A stretch of DNA of 64,000 nucleotides. It comes from Undaria pinnatifida (taxonomy: Eukaryota; Sar; Phaeophyceae; Laminariales; Alariaceae). The DNA is taken from assembly GCA_012845835.1 (NCBI GenBank), contig JABAKD010000026.1, positions 11,098,334 to 11,162,333 of the forward strand. Direction: 5' to 3'. The notes under the pieces were generated by a model that was given only the letters and a program-made list of their open reading frames with translations, ran no database searches and had not been told where the DNA came from. Below are positions 23,390-33,474 of the stretch, in pieces (position 1 is the stretch's first letter; the number at the start of each line of letters is the position of its first letter). Made by a program: the position numbers and the translations under genes.

Positions 23390-24070
23390 TGTTAGTGGGG
23401 CATTAGTTCGTTTGACCAATTGCAAAATGTCAACCAATAGCTTACCCAAACTAAGCCTTATAACACTTTCCCCCTGAAGCGGCGGGATAGCAGGTCGGCC
23501 GGATATACGGGCAGACCTGTCAACATCAAAGCGGTTTCATTTCCTGGGTATACCGGGGAGATAGTTTTTTCAAGTTCGACATGTATGTGCAAAATCTGAA
23601 AATGTTTATTATGGTGGATGTGGGATTCAAACCCACGACCCAAAAAACGCATATGGTTTGTCGACGACGCCATTTGTGACGGTATTAGTGGGGTATTTAG
23701 TCTAGTCTGTTTGACCACTTGAAAAAGGTTAACCAATAGCTTACCCAAACTAAGCCCAATAACACTCTTCCCCCCTGGAACGGCGGGATATCAGGTCGGC
23801 CGGATATACCGGCATGCCTGTCAATATCGAAGCGGTTTCATTTCCTGGGGATGCCAGGGAGATTATTAGTATTTTTCATGTTCGACATGGGGAAAGTCTG
23901 GAAAGGTTTATTATTGTGGATGGCGGGATTTGAACCCGCGACCCAAAAAACCATGGTCTGTCGACGACGCCGTTTATTAAGGTATTAGTGGGGTATTAAT
24001 CCGCTTGACCACTTGCAAAAGGTTAACCAATAGCTTAGTCTTCGTCTACCCAAACTAAGCCTTATAACAT
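23390..24070 (-). repeat. tandem ~305-bp unit with tRNA-like promoter
   Basis: Two full units and flanking partial ones. The words cttacccaaactaagcc (23443, 23739, 24049) and ggcgggatagcaggtcggcc (23482, 23782) repeat in phase. On the minus strand each unit carries a T-arm with B box (gtgggtttgaatcccac at about 23630; gcgggttcaaatcccgc at about 23933) followed by catccac, and an A-box-like gtggtcaagcgg (about 24000). The 5' sequence does not pair with catccac as an acceptor stem would require, so these are tRNA-derived SINE-like units rather than tRNA genes. Confidence 0.7.
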
Positions 24071-24792
24071 AAAGCATGCAAGCAAAGGCGGCGCCGACGC
24101 CCTCGTGCCCTTGAATCGCAAACGCCAAAGACGTGCGAGAGCAAGTGGCATAATCACTTCCAATATTTCCACCTGCCAAAGTGCCAGTTTTTCCGGGGGT
24201 GAGTTTTTGGACTTTTCCCGCAATTTCGGGTAATAGCGAAACTTTCAGTAAAAATGGAAGTAATGCTGCCGTAGCTTCGTTAGGAACGACCCTAAGGGGG
24301 GGGGGGGGGTGTAGACTAATTGGGGGCGAGTGTACCCTGGGCGGCGTGTCAGTCGCGTATGATTTTTGGAAGAGGATGTGCGGAGCGGGCGCAGGATGCC
24401 GGCGGTGGGGGTATATACACCCCCTCCTACCCCCCTCGCGTTTTTACCGCTCCGCGCGAAGAGAGATTTTAATACGAGCAAATTTCGGGAATCGGGGACC
24501 AAACGAGCGGGTTATTTTTAGCCGCACATTTATTTTAAGTATGTTTTTGACGCATACCAGGTGCCTGGTATCTGTTTTTGCAAAACGGCCTCCGGCGGCT
24601 GCGCGCACCATGAGCGGGACACCTATTTCACGCCCTCTCCTATGAGAATGCCCCTACAGCGCCACCAGTTAGTTGCCAGGTGTGTCAACAGCTGTGGGGT
24701 TGTTTCGACATATACCCAACTTTGCAAGCGACACAAGCACCAGATGTAGTCTAACGGTCGCGCGTTTCTTTGCCCCTTGTGAAGGATGTACA
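24071..24792. other. no gene recognised
   Basis: A plus-strand frame at 24181-24645 (154 codons) has no recognisable motif and crosses a G-run; it is not supported as a gene. Confidence 0.35.
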
Positions 24793-25161
24793 GCAAGTGT
24801 TGTTCTTTTAAGATGCACCGCGTTTTTTATCAGATTTCATTATCAGCCCCTGTAGAAAACATGCCTCAAAAACAAATTGAAACCAATCAAAACCAATGGA
24901 GAAACGGGTTCTTACGAGACGACGCTGGCCAGAGCTTTTGAGATGTCGAAGAACCCCGCCAAAACGGATCGAACGTGACACGTCGTCGAGAGGGGGTGCT
25001 GACGGGAGCATACTTGTGGAGGTGAGCACGTTGTTAGGTGATGTTATTGACAGGACAGCAGTTAATCAGTGGCCAGCTTAGAGCTTTGTTGTGTAGTCTA
25101 CAAACCACGCACAAGTACTCGTAGATAGGTACGATACTGCAACACAACAAGCAGCAAGCAA

Positions 25162-26610
25162 GACGTCGTAACACGTGACCATTCTCGCGCTTTGAGATGC
25201 TTTGCGCATCGATGGCGCCAAGCAACCTATGCTAGGTACAGGCAGCAGGCAGGTACAATACACATGTTAAGCGAGCCGAGGCTGTACCTATGGCGGGTTC
25301 CGAGGTAAAGCCGGATATTTTTCACGAGATTTCAGAACGCGGCAACCACGAGGATTTGAGCTCTGAAAAATTGCACAAACTTCCGCTAGGTTATGGGGAT
25401 TACGAAGATATACTTTTTTTTCGATTTGGCCCTCGTGATGGTAAGTTACTCGCGAATAATTGGCTAAAATTGAGGTAAAATAGCGTCCGCGGGCACCCCG
25501 AGAAAATTTCAAACGCCTCCGAATCTTATAAAATTTTCAGGTTATGGTAATTTTGGGGTGTAGATCACGAACCCGTCGTTAGATTTTTGATCGGGATCGA
25601 TTTGACCTTGATACAGCTGCGCAAAGATACGTGCAAAAAGAGGGCATAACCTGGGATTTACTAGGGATTAGACTGAAAAACTCCCACCCGTGGAAAACGA
25701 TCCACACGTTGATTAGAGCTCTGTGAAACTTCTATTTGAGGTGATTTTAGGGTGGGGAACACGAAGATATCAATGGATTGTCCTAGTTATGCTTTTGGAA
25801 TCGACTTACGGCTGCCCAAAAGCTGACCTTAGTTGAGCAATTTCAAATTTCCTGGGATTTTTTATTCTCGGTTCCGGGCTCGAGTTTTTGTCTGAACAAC
25901 TTTCTGAGTGGCTCTACCCCCCCTATTTCGACCAAGCGGAAGCGATTGCCGCCGAGTCCGAGAAAAAAAAAGTTCGGCAATGCGGAGAAGAAAAAAAAAA
26001 TATCCGGAGGGCAACTTTTTTTTTTTGGGACATTTTTTTTAACATCGTATTTGGCCGTTTAAAAGCGAACCACGAAGTCGATTTTTTTTTTTTTTCTTAT
26101 TCCGAGCTCGGAAGAGCAGTCCGGCCTTAGGTCGGAACCCGCCCTATGCCAGACTGCAGATGCGACGCTTGCACACACGATCTATACACATTGTACAGCA
26201 GAACACTCGTTCGTTCGTAATTTTTTTTTCCTCCGCACTTTCATGTCCTATACTATTTCCAAATAGTTTGTCAAAGTAGGAAGAAGACGCAAGGAGGTGA
26301 GATGGTCTTGCTCGGAAGATGAGACGTCGTAACACTGACCATTCTCTGTCTCGCGATTTGATATGCTCTGCGCATCGATGGCGCGGTGCAACCTTTGCTA
26401 GGTACAGTTATAATACCCATGTCAAGCGAGCCAAGGCTGAACCTATGCCAGACTGCAGATGCGACGCTTGCACACACGATCTATACACATTGTACAGCAG
26501 AACACTCGTTCGCACGTATTTTTTTTTCTCCGATCTTTCATACCTATACTATTTCCAAGTATTTTGTCAAAGTAGGACAGGAAGGAAGACGTATCTTCCG
26601 AACAAGGCGT
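25162..26610 (+). repeat. ~300-bp tandem repeat in left arm, interrupted by TIR element
   Basis: Units begin at gacgtcgtaacac (25162, 26323) and aggcgtcgtatcac (26606). Each includes gcgcatcgatggcgc, gcgagccgaggctg and gccagactgcagatgcgacg. Removing the 850-bp insertion and one TSD gives a 305-bp first unit; the second is 284 bp. The mirror array is at 36985-37600. Confidence 0.75.
25293..26142. mobile_element. 850-bp TIR element inserted in left arm only
   Basis: The ends gcgggttccga and tcggaacccgc are exact inverses, and the imperfect inversion continues through about 23 bp (ggtaaagccgg versus cctaaggccgg). cctatg is duplicated on both sides (25287-25292 and 26143-26148). The homologous site in the right arm (37452-37457) has one cctatg equivalent and no element, so an empty site is directly visible. 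The interior is AT-rich with no transposase; a non-autonomous DNA element of unassigned superfamily. Confidence 0.88.
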
Positions 26611-27392
26611 CGTATCACATCACCTTGAAACTACTACAAACTGCAAACACACAAACGCGACGACGCCAGCATTGGTGTCTTCCTCGCTGTTTACGTCCGC
26701 CCTACCCCTTCAATCACAATGAATGCAGCTCAAAGATGAACGCAGCTTTTTCTGCCTGGAGGACGAGGACTCAAAGAGGCCTGCTCTTTGGCGTCAGGCT
26801 TTGTTACTGTAGAAATCTGTGTGTTTTGCAGTACACATGGTATGGCGTAGAAGTCGGTGTGTTTTCCAACCTGTAACGCGGTAGGTGTACTCTACAGGCA
26901 AACGTAGCCTAGTGGGACTCCGTGTGACATCAATGACTACTGTAACACTTTAATTTGGAGGGCCTTTTCGACACACGGCGCGCAATAGCGTCGTGGTTTC
27001 AAGCGTGTGTTGCGCTAACCGGCGAGGGTGCGCGGTGTTCGTCGCGACTGCCGGGAGATAATTTATTTTGGAGATGATATGCTGATGCATAAACAAAACT
27101 AACAGCGGTGCCGATGCCAACAGCGGCATGGGGCGTTGTGTGGCTCGTATATTCTTCCTATAAATATATCCATACTCTGTACTGTCGTCTATTCGCCTCA
27201 TCGGCGAGCAGGGATGGAAACTGACATAAATTAATACCCAGCCCTTCAGGATTTATCACCGCAACCGAGGGACGTCGCTATCATGCGCCGAACATCGATT
27301 ATTATTACGTGCATGCTAACCCTGACCCCTACACCAAGCAAACGCCAACGGTTGCTTTGTCCCCTGCATTCCAAACGCCCCAATGCACCAGT

Positions 27393-30051
27393 CTAAACCG
27401 CGAAAAAAAAAGACTGCACAGTAGGTGTCCCATCAGCACAACTCCGGCGCCAAACAAACCACGCCTCCGGTGAATTGCACGGCCTCCCGCGGTACGTTGC
27501 CCGCGGGAGTGCAACAACCGCACTAGGCGGATTTTCCTTGAACCAGTTACCGCGCGCCTTTGTGGGTTCGAGGAATGTCAGCCTCAGCTTGAATGCCACT
27601 CCTACCCGCGCAATCCGCCAAGCAATACTCAAAATTTCGAAGGCGTTCTTGTACGGGGGGCTAGTAACTATCCAGTCTACAAGGCTTGATTCGTCGGTGA
27701 AGGCCTTGAAGCACGCCTCTGAGGATGCGTCGTAGTGCGTGTCCGCCTGCAAACTGGACGAAGCGAGGCACGCGCACATTTGGGGGGGTTGGGGGGCGGG
27801 GGGGGGGGGGCGGGGGTTTGTTAACCGGTATGCACACAAGTCACAGACTCCACAATCAGCCGCCGTTTTGAAGCATTGCCCACAATTCATGTACACAACA
27901 AGTGGCCCAAAATCCAAACGAGTTTTGTACCACGGACTGGGGTATTTCCAATATTATGACTCTGTAAAGCGAGTTTCTAGTTTACGGTGGCGCCCGAAAA
28001 GTAGGGACCAAGGAGCTCTACGACACGCGCGGAGCATTGCGGTACTCGTACTGCTGTACACTCATCCTGGACGCTTGTTAAGATCGCACACATTGTTTGT
28101 TTGGCGCATGGGCCCCAAAATGGTTAAGGGGTGTTACCTTTGTTAAAACTAGTGGTACGACCGCTGCTTACGCCAGCGGGGCCTGTACGGCAACGGCCCA
28201 CCCACCCACATACACCCATAGACCCACACACCCACCCCACACAACCACCCACCCACTCATTCAACCACACACGCACTCACCAACAACCCACCCATCCACC
28301 CACCCACAATAATACGTACAGAGAAGGAAGAAAAAAAAACAGGCGCCTCTTCTTTCAACGGGGACATCGAGGGCTGCCGTGCGGGGTGGGCTTGGAACGG
28401 CTGTGGTGCCGGCTGGGGTCCGGTGGCGGTCGGGAGAAGCCGGTTTCCCGCAGGGTATAATAAAAAGCAATACACTGTGAAGATCCAAAAACACGTCACG
28501 ACGCTATCGTATTATATTATAAGGATGTTTGCAAGTGTAATGTAATATAGAACAAAAACGTCATCTGAGAGATCAAGGATTTGCACACATCGGACAGATC
28601 AGATCCCCATTCATGATCTGTGCCGTTCAGGGTAGACAGATCTCTGGTATATATGGTCTGCATGGCCTAGATCATGTTGCCGAGCGTGGAGCCGTGTGGT
28701 CTGCATGATCTAGCATATGTTTCCTGGGTTGGATCTGTGTTACGCAGATCCTGCACAACATATCAGAACGACAGATAGATGTTATAGATCATCTGGATCG
28801 TGATCTGTGCGACGTGTGAAGTATTTGGCCAAAATCATTTGTGCAAGCAAAATCCTGTACTGCCTTGCACACACAGCAGAGTTTTCATATATTGGTTGCA
28901 CGTAATAATACTAAATAATAAGGGGGGCGGGGGGGGAGGGGCGGGGGGGGGTACTATTTAATGCTCTTCTGTTTTGATATATTGGTTACATCTGTGTTGC
29001 AGACAGCACGAAAACAACTCTTTTTGGCCAAAACTATACTCAAATCGACAACTGAGAAGCACCTCTACTTCCGTTTTTTTCCTGCTGTAAAAAGGACCAG
29101 TACGTGCGTAAAACTTTTTTTGCAGCTCATACAGCAGCAAAGCTATCCAGCAGCAGCAACCGTCCCTCACCATCGGTTCAAGTCGTTCGTAGTGACGCGC
29201 AGGCCTTGCTCTGTCAGCACCATTGCCACAGCGTCCCCCTTCGCGCCGCAGATGTCAAGCACCTTTCCCGTAACCTCCACCCTCTCCAAAAGAGCTCGCA
29301 CCTGCCGCAATCGAAGCGACGTCGAGCGATATAAGGTTAAGCCAGTGAGAAACGTTGCTATCTGACACATCGGATGTCGGCCTCATGAACAGCTCTGCTG
29401 CACAACACTCGCGTACGTACATACTGGTATCTCATACCATACCCCTTTGTTTTTAGAAGCAACGTACAACATGAGGCAGGGCCGTATAATATGAACAATG
29501 TGTTTATGTTTGCGACACAGCAGTACTTGATCTCAGTGAGTGCGGTCAGTCGCTGCTTGTAAAAACAGCGGAACATATGTGGGCCTGCTCTATGGTCGTA
29601 CAGGCTACACACCACATACGCATGATCATGCGACGTACAGTCTATCAGGTATACATCATGGGGAGCATGCGACGTACAGTCTATCAGGTATGCATCATGG
29701 GGAGCTTCACACCTGAAATGAGGTCGAGGGGTATCGACCAAGAGGGGAGGCTTGACCCGTAGCCATGGTTCCCAACGAACACTTCTCCGCTTTCTGCTGC
29801 TGCGCGATGAACTTCTTGTACATAGAGACTACACAGTCCGTGCGGCAACATGCGCATTCACCAGCCACAAAACGCTTCTCCGTAATGTCGCGAGAGTGCA
29901 CCCATGCGGCTCCAACACTAGCAGTCCTATGCTCCAGCGCCGACCAGCAAGCTCCCCACGTGCCTCCAGCCGACATTCGACCTATCCCGAGCGCCAGGCC
30001 GGCCGCACGCATAGCAGAGCGCAAGCCCTCCTTCCGGATTTGGCTTCCCAT
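27393..30051 (-). CDS. TSPPY-type SAM-dependent DNA methyltransferase, left copy
   Basis: Three exons on the minus strand: 30051-29713, 29361-29171 and 27753-27393 (stop included). Introns are 351 bp (GTGTGA...CAG) and 1,417 bp (GTGAGG...CAG). Phases agree and give 296 residues. Exon 2 holds the SAM-binding motif I VLDICGAKGDAVAMVL and, at the next strand, VTTNDL. Exon 3 holds the catalytic motif IV DWIVTSPPYKNAFEIL, then ARVGVAFKLRLTFLEPTK and a PRATYRGR block. Order I then IV and the (T)SPPY tetrad are those of amino-methyltransferases (N6-adenine or N4-cytosine); which base is modified cannot be told. Exon 1 is uncertain: ATG 30051 is one choice, but an overlapping frame starting MPRGSRGACGLAQHGKPNPE also looks protein-like. 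Transcription would start near the palindrome centre, shared with the divergent right copy. The family resembles methyltransferases carried by mobile or virus-derived DNA (inference). Confidence 0.72.
28196..28312 (+). repeat. CCCA/CCAC microsatellite in methyltransferase intron 2
   Basis: Irregular ccca, ccac and cacacaccc units. The mirror copy is at 35292-35410. The Thr-His-Pro frames are repeat translation. Confidence 0.85.
28571..28805. other. cluster of 12 GATC sites, left arm
   Basis: GATC at 28571, 28597, 28602, 28615, 28639, 28670, 28707, 28732, 28747, 28787, 28796 and 28802, often as gatctg or gatcatg. About one would be expected by chance in 235 bp. It lies in intron 2 of the left methyltransferase gene. 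Confidence 0.85.
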
Positions 30052-30500
30052 GCTGTGCCAGCCCGCAAGCTCCGCGAGACCCCCTCGGCATGTTTTGCTC
30101 AGAAAAACTGGAAAAGTACAGATTTATTCGGTCGATGTTGATCACGAATAAACGAGGATTTTCGTGATCAACATCGACCGAATAAATCTGTACTTTTCCA
30201 GTTTTTCTGAGCAAAACATGCCGAGGGGGTCTCGCGGAGCTTGCGGGCTGGCACAGCATGGGAAGCCAAATCCGGAAGGAGGGCTTGCGCTCTGCTATGC
30301 GTGCGGCCGGCCTGGCGCTCGGGATAGGTCGAATGTCGGCTGGAGGCACGTGGGGAGCGGTCCTTGCTGGTCGGCGCTGGAGCAATGGACTGCTAGTGTT
30401 GGAGCCGCATGGGTGCACTCTCGCGACATTACGGAGCAGCGTTTTGTGGCTGGTGAATGCGTATGTTGCCGCACGGACTGTGTGGTCTCTACAAGGGCTT
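29821..30500. repeat. central palindrome of the inverted repeat
   Basis: Left arm 29821-30148 and right arm 30161-30489 are inverse copies. The innermost 20 bp (cggtcgatgttgatcacgaa and its inverse) are perfect, with a 12-nt spacer at 30149-30160. The right inner arm has a 5-nt insertion near 30360 that shifts the methyltransferase exon 1 frame. The symmetrical centre would serve as a bidirectional promoter region for the two divergent genes (inference). Confidence 0.9.
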
Positions 30501-31045
30501 CGCTAGCGGGCGGCTGGGCGCCGCCCGCTACGCTTGCGGAAGGAGGAATGGACATTCAGTAGGAAGGCGGAAAAGAAGCACAAATGGCGCAACTGGCGAC
30601 TTGAAAACGCCAAGAGGTCCATATAAAGTACAACGGTACAGGATAGAGACGATTATGATTATGAGTTTGTTATTATCATCCATTCGCCCAGTCCATGATG
30701 GGCACGTCGGGGGACTTGCTTGGCATATCCTTCCACCTTCAGGTAGCACCTGTACACTTATTATTAATAATAGCTCTAAGTCGATCATCAATAATAAATT
30801 ATCGCAGTGCATAAACACCAGGCACGCGCTTGTCAAGGATAGAGACAGGAAAACTACAACTCAAGATGTAAAGGAGCGCAGTGCCAAAAAAAACATGCTG
30901 GAAGCAGGAACTTGAACGCACACACCGCAAACATGTGAAGTACATTTGTATTCCTGAAAGACGAAGAGCACGCATTTAGGCATAGTTCTCAAAAAACGAT
31001 GCTGGTATAATAAACCACAACTTAACGTTCTATAAAGAACGTGCT

Positions 31046-33474
31046 GTCAACATTGCTTCCGAAGGAGCATGCAGGCTTGCTTGGACTCTTCCTCCTCAGC
31101 GGAGGTACCCAGCACCTTGCACTCTTGTTTTTTGTCGATGATCTTGTGGATCTGTCCACAAACGTTGAAGCATGGCGGGAGGACGTCGATAAGTATGTGT
31201 AAAAAAGTATTCGTACTTCTCTCCAGCAGACGTCGTAACCATCCAAATTATTGGAGCTCCTTTCGTTGTTAGTAATTGTTGTGGTATTGTTGTACTTGTG
31301 CTTGGTACTCGGAAAAAGAGCCGCACTTCATAGACTATATCCGCACGCCATCCCCCAGTCTTGAGCAAGAGACATGGATGTCTCGACTCGTGACACACAG
31401 GACGCAAGATAAGAGTAGAACGTACCTCGATGTCGAACGCCCTCGTGGCACCGTGGGAATGGAATGCGGGATGTATATCGAGCAAGTGGTCGCCTGCCTT
31501 CTTCAGGAGGTCACCGACCTTGATGTCGCCGGTGCACTTCGTGTTTATGTCCTCGCCGACTTGGCGGCCCTCGGCGGCTGCTTCGCAGGGCTTCTGCGAA
31601 CGACAACAACGGATGGGAATACCTTGCGTTCAGTGAATGTTCAAAATAGTAAGGCCACGTAGCTGTCGTCGATTTCCAAAGTTTGAAAGGAAGTCGTACA
31701 ATTTAACACTGTTGTAATGAAAGCGGTCGTTTATGGGCAAAGCCCTGCCTGGTACAACAACGTTGCTAACTCCTATGAAACCACCACTGGGACAGGAACG
31801 AACGGGATTCACAGTCGCAACTGGTAAGCGTAAGCCCCGGTATACTGCTATATAAGGCCTACCGGCGGAATACCGACAACGAAGGGCAAGAGACAGTACC
31901 TGCTGTATATATTGTTCGGTACTACTCTATTACTGCTGCTATCAACACTATTACGACCGACGGGTACTGCGATTCCTGAAGAGGTTGCGCACCCTACTTG
32001 TACTCGTTAATACAAAGAGTTTATGTGGTTGTATGAAAAATGAGTAACAGTAGTAGTACACCGCGTCACTACACGAACAACTCGCTAACCCCAATCACGG
32101 GACTGCTCTCCAGCATCACCCAGGTTAACTTCAGCTTCTGTTTACTGCTATATATCAACCTCCAGTGTGTACTGCGACTGGTGCTGAGGTATCATGCTGC
32201 TGTGTTATTTATCACTGCATGGACCATTTTTACAACCCTGGCTGACCCCCGCGATGAGACTTGCCCGTTTTCATTGCGTCTTACATGTATAGATACCACG
32301 TAGTCGTAGTCGTACATCCAAGACGTGTGTTTATATCACAGCACAAAGCGTCACTGCATGGACCACTTGTCCAACCCCCGCTTACCCCGATGACGGGACT
32401 GCCCCGTACTCGTAGTCGTACATACATGAAGTGTGTTTGGCTGTACGTATGAAGAAGAAATCGCATCACACAGCGTCACTGCATAGGTCTACTCGTAGAC
32501 CTGAGTGCTTGTACAATTCCCGCTTATACCCCGATGACGGGACTGCCCCGTACACGTACTCGTACATGCAAAAGTGTGTTTGTACGCATGAAAAAGAAAT
32601 CACAGCACACAACTGCGTAGACAACTAGTACAACATGCTTACCCCGACGACGGGACTGCCCTCCGTGACCACCAAGGCGAACTTGAGTTTGTTCAGGCTA
32701 CGCGTCCCCAAGCACAGCTTCCACACCATGTGGTAGTTCGACCACGCTGGTGTAGCACACACATGCTACAGCAGACGTTGCAGACAGGCACACAAGGTCA
32801 AACAATGTAAATTTCAATGTGCATCATTATTGGAAACAGGATTCGCTTGAGTTCACCAACACCCAAAACCACATACTGGTAGTCTATTGCGCACAACTTG
32901 CAGCACACTCAGCCAACACTCAACGCAGCACTACCGAAAATACAGGGTGTTGACATCTGGTGTCTTACCTATGTCGCACGGCGCTGAACACACTGACAAC
33001 GGGAACAAACTCTCAACATCATCAGTAGTATAGTAGCTGACAGCAAACATCAAATTCCAACAACACGAAGAAATGAAACTCACGTTTCGTCAAGCTCTCA
33101 GCTCCTTCGTTAGGGACGCCGATCGAAGGTGAATCACAGGTGTCCGCGTCACACTAGTCACACACACGAGGGTTGTCGCCGCTTCCCCAGTGCTTCTTGT
33201 TAAGGTTATGAAAAGCTTGGCACGTGGAAGGCTCGTCACTCCTGCAGGTGTCGCAGACAGCGTACTGGGAACTCCTGTTTTTCCTATTTCGTGCGATGAG
33301 GAAGCCGTCACAACCCTTGCTCGGGCACGGCCAATCAGGATTTCCAGAAGAAGCTGAGTCCCGTTCTTGCCCGACCAGCTTCCACACGCCTGATCCTGAA
33401 CCTCCACCACCCCCACTGTTGGCGGAGCCTCCTCCCGCACTAGCCTCGGTCCGCTTCGCAAATTTCAACTTCAA
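31046..33474 (-). CDS. unidentified multi-exon gene fragment within the insertion
   Basis: Four minus-strand exon-like blocks. A: 33474-33154 (non-ATG open frame), a Gly/Ser linker then WPCPSKGCDGFLIARN and QYAVCDTCRSDE, a CP-x-x-x-C...C-x-x-C zinc-ribbon-like pattern, ending at a TAG. B: 32765-32643 (41 codons, phase 0-0), HVCATPAWSNYHMVWKLCLG then KLKFALVVTEGSPVVG, donor GTAAGC. E: 31593-31426 (56 codons, phase 0-0), KPCEAAAEGRQVGEDINTKC and KAGDHLLDIHPAFHSHG, donor GTACGT. F: 31220-31046, LIDVLPPCFNVCGQIHKI ending ACMLLRKQC and stop. B, E and F share phase and could join; A does not fit phase cleanly. No family is recognised; Cys-rich. Other exons may lie at 31650-31812. Confidence 0.45.
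32084..32660 (-). repeat. ~140-bp tandem array carrying exon B splice-donor segment
   Basis: Minus-strand words gggcagtcccgtcatcgggg followed by taag-type donors recur at about 32638 (the exon B donor), 32525, 32381, 32241 (degenerate) and 32084. The last unit keeps 16 codons similar to the end of exon B (KLKLTWVMLESSPVIG, 32137-32090) with a gttagc donor. Units also share gcgtcactgcatggacc and actcgtagtcgtacat words. Confidence 0.65.

Larger units (their letters stand above)
24793..29820 (+). repeat. 5-kb inverted-repeat arm, left
   Basis: Reverse complement of 33824-38660 over its whole length, apart from private insertions: an 850-bp TIR element in this arm and a 767-bp insertion in the right arm. 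Differences are scattered substitutions and small indels, for example a 39-bp tandem duplication at 29634-29703 that the right arm lacks. It contains the left methyltransferase gene, a GATC cluster, a CCCA microsatellite and a ~300-bp tandem repeat. Confidence 0.92.

Noticed and set aside
23600-24010. Functional tRNA genes
   Set aside because: T-arm and A-box-like words are present, but no acceptor stem pairs with catccac, and the units are tandem 305-bp repeats.
21350-24070. CRISPR-like array
   Set aside because: Units are about 97 or 305 bp, degenerate, without short identical repeats or unique spacers, in eukaryotic DNA.
28131-28460. Thr-His-Pro-rich proteins near the CCCA tract (and the mirror at 35144-35507)
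   Set aside because: Microsatellite translation inside methyltransferase intron 2.
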